Source: Anaerococcus vaginalis ATCC 51170 (GTDB lineage Bacteria; Bacillota; Clostridia; Tissierellales; Peptoniphilaceae). Taken from it: DNA of 64,000 nucleotides. The notes under the pieces were generated by a model. That model saw only the letters and a program-made list of their open reading frames with translations, was not told the DNA's origin and searched no databases. The DNA lies in NCBI RefSeq assembly GCF_000163295.1, contig NZ_GG700527.1:1190939-1254938 (forward strand). Direction: 5' to 3'. Shown in pieces: positions 44,560 through 51,900 of the stretch. Position numbers and translations under genes: made by a program. Each line of letters begins with the position of its first letter. Positions within the stretch are counted from its first letter, which is position 1.

Positions 44560-45612
44560 TTATTTTATGTAAGTTTCAAATACAAAAGATTCATAAGCTC
44601 TTAAATTAATATTTTTTACTATAGTTCGTTTGGAGATATTTCCAATTACAAAATTTGATTTTCTTATATCAATAAATTTTGGCAAATCAACTATTATATC
44701 TTTTTGACAAAGATTATTTAAAATCACAAGAGCTTTTTTCCCATCATAAAACATATAAGAAAGAACATCTTCATCCTTTAATTTAATAGGAAAATATCCA
44801 CTTCTAATTATATCAAGATAATCATATCTTACCAAAAAAATCTTCCTATAAAAATCAAATATTTCCTTTCTTATCCTAGAGTCAATTTTGTCTAAATAAT
44901 ATAAAGTTTCTTCCCCTTCTTTAATAAAAATATCATTTTGCCTTATTAGTGTAATAATAGCTATAAGTTTTGCTGATATTGTGTAAAAATGTTTAAAGTC
45001 CAAAAAATTAAGACAAGAAAAATCAAAATCATCATTTAAAGAAAATATGTTTGAATTTTTATTTTCATTTAAAATAAATTCTTTCAAATTTTCATTTTCC
45101 ATACTTTTATAAGATAAGTCTACAATTTTACAAATATTTTTATATTCTTCCCCATTTTTTGTATTTACAATTAAAATCAGATTTTTGTAAGATTTTTTCA
45201 AATATAAAAGGACTTCCCTAAAATTTATTTTAGAATTTTTACAATCATCAAATAAAAATCCATCAACCCCCTTATCAATCCAAAAATTTAAAATTGCCAA
45301 AATATTTTTCGCTTCCATTTGCCCATTCATTTTATTTATATCAATCCTTAAAATTATAGACAAAGAAAGCTCATGACACAATAAAATTTCTCCTACAAAA
45401 TCTCTAGTTTGCCCCAAATTTTTATCAACTTGCGAATAATCAAAAAAATTCTTTTTATCCTTTTTAAAAATATCTTCTATTATCAAACAATCAATCCCAA
45501 GAATTTTTGCAAGCATAAATCTTTTATCAAGATCATAAATATCCACAAAACCCAAATCTGATTTATCTTTATTCAATTTTTTTGGATAGGTTCTATAAAA
45601 AATCTCAGCCAT
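44560..45612 (-). CDS. Degenerate GH13 (alpha-amylase family) protein
   Basis: 350-aa protein that aligns by motif order to GH13 alpha-glucosidases (about 550 aa). VDIYDLDKRFMLAKILGIDCL stands for the early strand, FDYSQVDKNLGQTRDFV for YYDVDPELGT.., WIDKGVDGFLFDD for the nucleophile region (FRMDV in active enzymes). The Asp is kept, but the acid/base region reads LILIVNTKN instead of a GE motif, and the later NHD is not found. A small beta-domain with VLSYMFYDGKKALVILNNL closes it. Probably a catalytically dead protein, or one with an altered role. Confidence 0.6.
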   Translation of the reverse strand: MAEIFYRTYPKKLNKDKSDLGFVDIYDLDKRFMLAKILGIDCLIIEDIFKKDKKNFFDYSQVDKNLGQTRDFVGEILLCHELSLSIILRIDINKMNGQMEAKNILAILNFWIDKGVDGFLFDDCKNSKINFREVLLYLKKSYKNLILIVNTKNGEEYKNICKIVDLSYKSMENENLKEFILNENKNSNIFSLNDDFDFSCLNFLDFKHFYTISAKLIAIITLIRQNDIFIKEGEETLYYLDKIDSRIRKEIFDFYRKIFLVRYDYLDIIRSGYFPIKLKDEDVLSYMFYDGKKALVILNNLCQKDIIVDLPKFIDIRKSNFVIGNISKRTIVKNINLRAYESFVFETYIK

Positions 45613-45756
45613 AATTCTCCTTATTTATATATTATTATATTTACAATGCTAAAATATTCAAAAGTCTAGTAATCAGTTTAATTGTCATTGGAAATAATTT
45701 TTTAAAAAAATAAAAAATTCTTAGCTTTTAAAAATTTTAAAATAATTTTAAGTTAA

Positions 45757-45784
45757 ATCTATTTAGATTTTTTTCGAAATAGAT
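45757..45784. promoter_or_regulatory. sdpR operator site 1
   Basis: CTATTTAGAT-N8-AAATAGAT (45759-45784) with dyad ATCTATTT/AAATAGAT, just upstream of the -35 box. It is an exact copy of the outer bases of site 2, 64 bases away. Confidence 0.55.
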
Positions 45785-45785
45785 T

Positions 45786-45814
45786 TGACTTTTTTAATTT
45801 TACATTCTATAATA
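45786..45814 (+). promoter_or_regulatory. Promoter of sdpRI-like operon
   Basis: TTGACT (45786-45791), 17-base spacer, TATAAT (45809-45814). The predicted start is near 45821, at the edge of operator site 2. Confidence 0.85.
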
Positions 45815-45822
45815 AAAATAGC

Positions 45823-45848
45823 TATTTAGATAATTATCAAAATAGATC
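45823..45848. promoter_or_regulatory. sdpR operator site 2
   Basis: CTATTTAGAT-N8-AAATAGAT, nearly palindromic (CTATTTaGATAATTATCaAAATAG), directly after the start point. An ArsR-type repressor bound here would block the promoter. Confidence 0.6.
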
Positions 45849-45864
45849 GAAAGGGAGTGATAAA

Positions 45865-46140
45865 TTGTTTTCTGATACTTTTAAAGCTTTATCTGATCCG
45901 GTAAGAATTGAAATTTTAAATTTATTGAGAAAAAAAGGATCTATGAATGCAGGAGAAATTGCTGAAAATTTTGACTTATCAAAGGCAACCATCTCCCACC
46001 ATTTAAAATTATTAAAAAATGAAGATTTAATTTATGAAACAAAAAAGAAAAATTTTATTTATTACGAGCTAAACACAAGTATTTTTGAGGATATAATGGC
46101 TTGGTTTGTGAAATTTAAAGGAGTAGAAAATGAAAAATAA
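45865..46140 (+). CDS. ArsR-family autorepressor (SdpR-like)
   Basis: 91-aa ArsR wHTH: MFSDTFKALSDPVRIEILNLL, KGSMNAGEIAENFDLSKATISHHLKLLKNEDLIYETKKKNFIYYELNT. No metal-binding cysteines are present, as in SdpR. TTG start, RBS AAGGGAG seven bases before. It overlaps the SdpI-like gene by 11 bases. In B. subtilis SdpR represses sdpRI until SdpI sequesters it at the membrane; the same logic is inferred here. Confidence 0.85.
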   Translation: MFSDTFKALSDPVRIEILNLLRKKGSMNAGEIAENFDLSKATISHHLKLLKNEDLIYETKKKNFIYYELNTSIFEDIMAWFVKFKGVENEK

Positions 46141-46771
46141 AATTAAATTTAAAAAAGAAAGTGTAATCTCAGTTATTATTTCTATCTTGTTGTTTGCCCT
46201 TGTAAATTTATTATTTTACAAAAAAATGCCAGAAACTTTGCCTACTCATTGGGGATTCAATAACAAAATTGATGGCTATTCAAGTAAATTTACAACCCTA
46301 ATAACAACTCCCTTGCTTTTGATTTTTTTAAATATTTTTTCTTGCTTTATGCTTGATAACGATCCAAAAAACAAAGACAAAAATAATTTTGTAATAACAA
46401 TCGGCAAGGCAACAATTCCTTTGGTTATGCTCATAACTTTTGTAATCAGCGTTTTTTATGGGCTTGGAAAAAAGATCAATGTTATGGTAATTATTTCTAT
46501 ATTCGTAGGTTTTCTTTTAATTTTAATTGGAAATTATTTGCCAAAAACAAAAAGAAATTATACAGTTGGAATAAAACTTCCTTGGACTTTAAATAGTGAT
46601 GAAAATTGGAACAAAACTCATAGACTAGCAGGATATTTTTTTATACTTGGAGGAATATTTTTCTTATTGACTCCCTTTATAGGAAATGAATATTTGATTT
46701 TTTTAACATTTATGATAATAGGAATAATTCCTGCGATCTATTCTTTTTATCTTTATAAAAATGGAGTGTAA
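46130..46771 (+). CDS. SdpI-family immunity-type membrane protein
   Basis: 213-aa membrane protein with six segments, DUF1648 motif MPETLPTHWGFNNKIDGYSSKF and SdpI motif LPKTKRNYTVGIKLPWTLNSDENWNKTHRLAGYFF. It is coupled to the SdpR-like gene, the same order as B. subtilis sdpRI. No SdpABC toxin genes are nearby, so it is an orphan immunity/sensing pair. Paralogous to 16316 and 60427. Confidence 0.85.
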   Translation: MKNKIKFKKESVISVIISILLFALVNLLFYKKMPETLPTHWGFNNKIDGYSSKFTTLITTPLLLIFLNIFSCFMLDNDPKNKDKNNFVITIGKATIPLVMLITFVISVFYGLGKKINVMVIISIFVGFLLILIGNYLPKTKRNYTVGIKLPWTLNSDENWNKTHRLAGYFFILGGIFFLLTPFIGNEYLIFLTFMIIGIIPAIYSFYLYKNGV

Positions 46772-46798
46772 AATATAAAAATATAAGTCAAACACAAA

Positions 46799-46830
46799 AA
46801 AAGCATTGAACGTAAAAGTCCAATGCTTTT
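46799..46830. terminator. Bidirectional terminator, sdpI / holin
   Basis: AAAAGCATTG and CAATGCTTTT arms with A- and T-runs on the two sides, 12-base loop. Confidence 0.8.
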
Positions 46831-46840
46831 TCTAAATCTT

Positions 46841-47239
46841 TTATTTTTCTTCTTTGAATTGTTCAAGAAGTATTTTTAATTTTTTAGGAATTGGCAAATC
46901 CATAGCAAGAGCATTTTCAAGAATTGAAAGTCCCTCATTTGCAATATAAAAAAATATTATCGAACTTCTTATCATAGCTTGGTTCTTAATCAAATTTTTA
47001 TCGCAAATATTTGCAATTCCTACTATTATAAAAATCATAATTTTTTTCAAAATCCCTTTAAAACCTATTTTTGATGATAATTTTCTCTCAAATCCCGCCC
47101 TTATAATTCCTGAAACATAATCGCAAATTACAAAAGCTGTAAGAGAGTAAATGAAAATATCCAAATCTCCAAGAAAAAATCCTATTAAAGAGCCAAAAAT
47201 AGTAAAAAAGATTTTTACTAAGTCCTTAAATTTATCCAT
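46841..47239 (-). CDS. Holin, phage_holin_4 / TcdE type, possible dual start
   Basis: 132-aa (from 47239) protein of the toxin-secretion/phage-lysis holin family. It has three or so membrane segments, the FVICDYVSGIIRAGFERKLSSKIGFKGILKKI signature and a charged C-terminus (KKLKILLEQFKEEK). The 47239 ATG follows AAAGGAGAAAGT. An earlier in-frame ATG at 47266 adds MEKIFKGES and has its own AGGAGGTGA sequence 10 bases before, but that sequence is part of a terminator hairpin. No phage structural, endolysin or integrase genes are near. Confidence 0.82.
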   Translation of the reverse strand: MDKFKDLVKIFFTIFGSLIGFFLGDLDIFIYSLTAFVICDYVSGIIRAGFERKLSSKIGFKGILKKIMIFIIVGIANICDKNLIKNQAMIRSSIIFFYIANEGLSILENALAMDLPIPKKLKILLEQFKEEK

Positions 47240-47266
47240 ACTTTCTCCTTTAAAAATTTTTTCCAT

Positions 47267-47307
47267 AAAAAAATCACCTCCTACTTATAAATAAGTAAAA
47301 AGGTGAT
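47267..47307 (-). terminator. Terminator hairpin containing an SD-like sequence
   Basis: ATCACCT (47301-47307 on plus) pairs with AGGTGAT (47273-47279) around an inner ACTTA/TAAGT stem, then T6 on the minus strand. It terminates the 161-aa gene but also holds the AGGAGGTGA placed before the long holin start. Confidence 0.75.
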
Positions 47308-47322
47308 ATTATCCCAAAATAT

Positions 47323-47808
47323 TTAATTTTCAAAAGATTTAAGCTCAATATCTCTTTTGATTTTATTTATTTCCTTAGATTTTTCCTTAGTAAGTTTTTT
47401 AATAAGGGTGATAAGTTTTTTTTCGGATTTTTGAATATCCAATTTCTTTTTTCTCATATCAATCCTTAATTTCATATCAGAAAGAGCATTTCTAGGTCTT
47501 GAAAATTCGCTAAGCTTATAAGGAAGATCAAGAATACTTGCAAGATTTGGATCAAAAATCAATAAGTCAGCATGAAGTTTTAATAAAACATCTTGACTTC
47601 TATCAATCGATTTATTAATTACATTATTTTTATTTGATCTTAAAAAATCTCCAACAATATTTCGTCCAACAAGACCAGTAATAGAATAATCAGACGCCTT
47701 TCCCACTCTTATACTTGCTCTTTGCAAAACTCCAAGGGCTTCTCTCGCCTCATCAAGTAATTTATTAATTTCTTTTATTCTAGTATTTTCATAATTATAA
47801 TCTTTCAT
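47323..47808 (-). CDS. Hypothetical protein with C-terminal coiled coil
   Basis: 161-aa soluble protein, no recognised family. N-terminal helix pattern (NTRIKEINKLLDEAREALGVLQRA), a central segment with ITGLVGRNIVGDFLR, and a lysine/glutamate-rich coiled coil from about residue 110 (MRKKKLDIQKSEKKLITLIKKL). Start chosen at 47808 after GGGGAGAGATTT. Divergent from the DUF3783 gene and followed by the holin gene. Confidence 0.6.
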   Translation of the reverse strand: MKDYNYENTRIKEINKLLDEAREALGVLQRASIRVGKASDYSITGLVGRNIVGDFLRSNKNNVINKSIDRSQDVLLKLHADLLIFDPNLASILDLPYKLSEFSRPRNALSDMKLRIDMRKKKLDIQKSEKKLITLIKKLTKEKSKEINKIKRDIELKSFEN

Positions 47809-47840
47809 AAATCTCTCCCCAAATTTTTCTCTTATTATAT

Positions 47841-47877
47841 TATACCCAAAAGTGAGCAAAATAACTTTTTGGGTATA
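47841..47877. promoter_or_regulatory. Symmetrical divergent promoter region (TTTTGGGTATA box)
   Basis: Perfect 11-bp inverted repeat TATACCCAAAA / TTTTGGGTATA with 15 bases between. Each outward arm provides a TATA-type -10 (TATAAT on minus, TATAGT on plus) for the two divergent genes, with no clear -35 boxes. Confidence 0.5.
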
Positions 47878-47907
47878 GTAATAATAATTAAAATAAAAGG
47901 AGATTTT

Positions 47908-48462
47908 ATGGCTTTAATAATTTTATTTAATGCTAACGATATAGAAAAAGAAAAATTAAGAATTTTATGCAATAAAGAAAATGTAAAATTAAAAATAATT
48001 GGCATGGAAAATGTTGACCAAAAAGTTGGCTATCTTGCAGAAATTGATGGATTTGAAAAAATAGAATCCAAGGGAGAATATATAAAAGATTTTGATTTTA
48101 CCTTTGCGTTTTTTAAAGACTTTGGAGAAAATGATTTGTTTCCATTTATAGATAAAATGAGAGAAAACGGCATTGTGATAGAACACAAAGCAGCAATCAC
48201 TCCAACAAATATAAAATGGACACTTAGATATTTACTAGAAGAAAACGACCAAGAACACAAAACAATGCAAGTCGTAGAAGAAATAAATACCTACTTAGAA
48301 AAAGCAAGCAAAATAAAAGAAGAAAGTGGCAAAGAAAATCCAGAAATAGCAAAATCAGTAAAAGAATTAAACCACTACTTCCAAACAGCCGGCGAAAATT
48401 TCGATATAAAAATCGCAAAAGAATTTAGAGATAAAATTAAAAATTTGGTAGAAAATTTATAG
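47908..48462 (+). CDS. DUF3783 domain protein
   Basis: 184-aa protein. The N-terminal part (1-60) is alpha/beta; FPFIDKMRENGIVIEHKAAITPTNIKWTLRYLLEENDQEH is the DUF3783 signature (T-P-x-N plus the LLEE.xEH end). The C-terminal third (residues 118-184) is a charged helical extension. Function unknown; some bacterial annotations list it as a possible stress or RNA-linked protein but nothing is established. Start at 47908 follows AAAGGAGATTTT. Confidence 0.8.
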   Translation: MALIILFNANDIEKEKLRILCNKENVKLKIIGMENVDQKVGYLAEIDGFEKIESKGEYIKDFDFTFAFFKDFGENDLFPFIDKMRENGIVIEHKAAITPTNIKWTLRYLLEENDQEHKTMQVVEEINTYLEKASKIKEESGKENPEIAKSVKELNHYFQTAGENFDIKIAKEFRDKIKNLVENL

Positions 48463-48463
48463 G

Positions 48464-48495
48464 AAAAACTCTTAAATTAATTTATAAGAGTTTTT
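48464..48495 (+). terminator. Terminator after DUF3783 gene
   Basis: AAAAACTCTTA and TAAGAGTTTTT arms with T-rich tail. Confidence 0.75.
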
Positions 48496-48582
48496 AATTT
48501 TAAAAATTCAATTATTTTTATAAAAATCAAAAAATCTTTGCTGCACTCTAAAAGTGAAATATTAAAATATTTATAAATATAT

Positions 48583-48611
48583 TTGACAAAGTGTAAAAAA
48601 CATGGTATTAT
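48583..48611 (+). promoter_or_regulatory. Promoter of orphan T-box
   Basis: TTGACA (48583-48588), 17-base spacer, TATTAT (48606-48611). Predicted start near 48618. Confidence 0.85.
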
Positions 48612-48617
48612 CTTATC

Positions 48618-48840
48618 AATACGAAGAAGAGTTTAGTAAATTAAAAAATATTAATCCCAGAGAGGTTTCGTTTGCTGAAAGAAACTATGATATTTTTAAT
48701 TGAATAGAGGCTTGGAGTTGGAAGTATAATACATAAGCTTCCCGTTGACTGCGTTTTAGTCTTACTAATGAGGCAAAATTTATTTTGCGAATTAGGGTGG
48801 CAACACGTTTATATCGTCCCTTTATCGGGGCGTTTTTTTT
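48618..48840 (+). promoter_or_regulatory. T-box riboswitch, probably arginine, with no gene downstream
   Basis: Canonical elements: ACGAAGAAGAG at the 5' side of Stem I, the AG-bulge AGAGAGG followed by apical hairpin GTTTC-N11-GAAAC, the Stem I 3' side with GAATAGAGGCTTGGAG, T-box core AGGGTGGCAACACG (48794-48807) and terminator CGTCCC-loop-GGGGCG with T8 (48815-48840). By comparison with the usual codon position before TGGAG, the specifier is AGA (Arg). The UGGC bulge calls for discriminator G73. No ORF follows on the plus strand up to 58 kb, so the element stands alone. Confidence 0.85.
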
Positions 48841-48954
48841 ATAGAAAAATATTAAATTTTTTTTAAAAAAAAATTCAATCGACTACAGATTACATAAATA
48901 AATATAAACTGTTATAAACGCTTAATTTACCTAAAATATATATAAATAAAAAAT

Positions 48955-48984
48955 AAAACTACCAGTTTTTTTGCTGGTAGTTTT
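48955..48984 (-). terminator. Terminator of the surface-protein gene
   Basis: AAAACTACCAG / CTGGTAGTTTT with flanking A/T runs, usable in both directions; overlaps the stop codon. Confidence 0.8.
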
Positions 48985-51900
48985 ATTTTTTCAATTTTTT
49001 ATTTCTTTTTCTTAATAAAGCATACAATAATCCGCTTAGTGAGCTTGTTAGAATTATGGATATTTTATTTCCCACTCCTGTTTTTGGATTATTTGTTGAT
49101 GGACTTTCGATTTTTATTTTGCTTTGATTATCCTTTGTTTTTATTTTTTGTTTAGGTCTTTGTACTTTTTCTTTGGTTTCTTTTAATTCTTGCCAATAAG
49201 CTTTTAAATTAATATTATCTTCTAAATAAATTTCAGAATTTGGATAATAAATTTTATCTCCATTTTTCCAATACAAAAATTTAAATCCTTTTTTCATTGG
49301 TTTTGGTAGTTTATATTTTGTATTTCTTTGTCCTTTTATTAATACATTTCCCAAAACTCCATTTAAATCTCCTCCATCAAGATCAAGATTTATATTTACA
49401 GCCATAAATCTCTCCAAATCTTTTTGGGCAAAATTGAAATCTGCAAGAGCCATTGCGTATCTTTTTTTAGCCTCGTCAAATTCATCTTTTAATTTATTTG
49501 TTTTTTCTTTTTGTCTATCAAGATTTTCTTTTGCCTTATCCAAAGCAATTTGAGCATTTTCTTTTGCCTTTACCTTTTTATTTATTTCTTCAATATTTTC
49601 ATAACTTTGTGGATTATTTAAATCTATATTTTGAGCAATTTCAAAATCAGCCTCAGCCTTTGCTAAATTTTCATTTTTCAATTTTAAATTATTTTCGGCA
49701 TCTTCTTTTGATTTTTTTAAATCTTCAAAAACTTTTTTCATAGCTTTTACTTTTCTTTTTGCCCTAGCTAGATTTTCTTTTGCCGTAGAATAACTTTCAA
49801 ATTCTTGATTTTTTTGTTCTAATAATTCATTTGCTAATTTTAATTCTTCGCTAGCCTCTGCAAGAGCCTTTGCCGCTTCATCTTTTTTATCTTTTAAATC
49901 ACTTATATTTTTATTTGTATTTTCTATATTATCATTTAGCTTATTAGTTTCTTCATTTAATTTATTTATTTCTTCATTTTTAGAATTTTCTTCTGATTTT
50001 TTGTTTTCTAATTCTTTTTCTTTAGCTTTCAAATTATTTTCTAAAGTTTTTCTTTTCTCATTTAAGTTTAAAATTTGATTTTGAAGATTATTTTTTTCTT
50101 CTTCTGCTTTTGTTTTTGTATCTTCTAGTGTTTTTATTTCCTTATTTTTATCATCAAGTTCTTTATTTGTACTAGCTAAATCATTTTCTAATTTTTTTAA
50201 TTTTTCTCCGTATTCCTTATTAGAATCTATGTGATTTGCAATTTCATTATCAAGCTCATTAATTTCTGCTGTTAAATTATTTATTTCACTTTCTAAGGCT
50301 ATCTTTTCTTCTTCTAATTTTTGAATTTCCTCTTTATTTGCTTCAAGTTTATTAATTCTTTCTTGATTTTCATTTTTCTTATTTTCTAGATTTTGATTTA
50401 TAGCTTGTAGGTCTTCCTTTTCTTTTTCAAGCTCAGAATTTTTAGCTGCAATTTGTTTTTCTAAAGCATCAATTTCTTTTTTTAGCTGTTCAATTTTTGC
50501 CAAATCTTCTTTGCTAGGAGTTTTTATTCCATTCATTAAATTTTGAAGATTTGTGCAATAATCGTTGAATTTTTTTTCGTATTCTTCTATAGAATGAGCT
50601 TCATTATCTTTAGTATAATTTAATTGAAGAGATTGAACGTATCCAAACATTCCTGGTCTTATAGCATATCCAGATGTATTAGAATCTCCAAATTTAAATT
50701 GTCCCCACATTAAATCATCTACTAGATTTGTATAGTGTCCTACTTGTTGAAAATCTTTTGATATTCCTGTATCTTTAAATATTTCGTCGCTGTGTAAAGC
50801 TATATAGTTTCCCATTTCTTCTCTACTTTTACAGCCTTTTTTTCTCAAATAATCAAATAAAATTTTTTCTTGATCCCACCAGCCTTGAATTGCTGCTTGT
50901 CCTTTGTCAGATCCTCCCCATGATAAATTTTCAAAAGGTGGTTTATGAATTCCTGCATGTTCGATTTTATTAGCTGAATAATTCGCATTTGCTTGGGCAA
51001 CTGCCATATCAAAATCGCTGATTTTTAGAACACTTAATTTTCTTCCATCAATTCCACCATCAGTTTGTCTTTTTTCATTAACAACTTTTAAAGCCTCAAT
51101 AGCTTTTTTCATATTTTCAAGACTTCTAGAATCATCAGATGACATATTTTTATTTGCATTCAAATACTCTTGACCAATTTCTTTAGCCCTTTGATTGTTT
51201 GGAAGTTTTGTAAATACATCAAGAGCTTTTTGTGATTTGTTTTGTTCAAAAAATCCTACAGAGCCTTTGTCCCATTGCTCTTTTGCTTTTTGTTTTTCTT
51301 CTTCGCTTACAGTCTTCAAAGAATCTTCCAATTTTTTTAGTTCTTCTTTTTTGCTGTTAAGATTTTTTTCAAGCTCTGTTTTTTCGGCAGTTTTTTCCTT
51401 AATAGAATTTTCTTTTTCAGTTTTGTTAGCATTAAGATTTTCTATATTTTTCTTTTCTTCATCTATTGTTTTTTGTAAATTTTCATTTTCTTTGGAAAGA
51501 TTTCCTATCTTAGTACCGTCTTCATTCAGCTTATTTTCTTTTTCAGTTTTGCTTTCTTCTTTTTGTGATTTTTCCTTATTTAAATCATCAAGTTTTTTGC
51601 TAAATTCTTCATTTTCTTTTTTTAGATTTTCTATATCTTTTTGAAGTTTTGACATTTTATCTTCAATAGATTTTTTATCTGATTTTGTTGCTTCAAGATT
51701 TGCTTCTATTTCTTTAAGTTCTTGCTCTTTTTCTCCTAACTTACTTTGTAAATCTTTGTAGCTTTGGCTATCTTCGCTTACTTCGCCAATAGATTTTTCT
51801 ATCTTATCTATTTCGTTTGATATTTTATTTTCTTCATCTTTTATCTTGGCCAATTCTTCATTTGCTGTATCAAGCTTATTTTGCAAATTTTCTTGTTCTT

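Larger units (their letters stand above)
48463..48982. other. Gene-free stretch holding an orphan T-box
   Basis: 520 bases without a supportable ORF on either strand. From left: terminator of the DUF3783 gene, AT-rich DNA, a consensus promoter (48583-48611), a full T-box leader with terminator (48618-48840), AT-rich DNA with no ATG-led frame, then the terminator of the surface-protein gene (48955-48984). Confidence 0.8.

Noticed and set aside
46841-47859. Prophage remnant around the holin
   Set aside because: Only a holin is recognisable; no integrase, endolysin, structural gene or att-like repeat was seen. TcdE-type holins occur outside phages.
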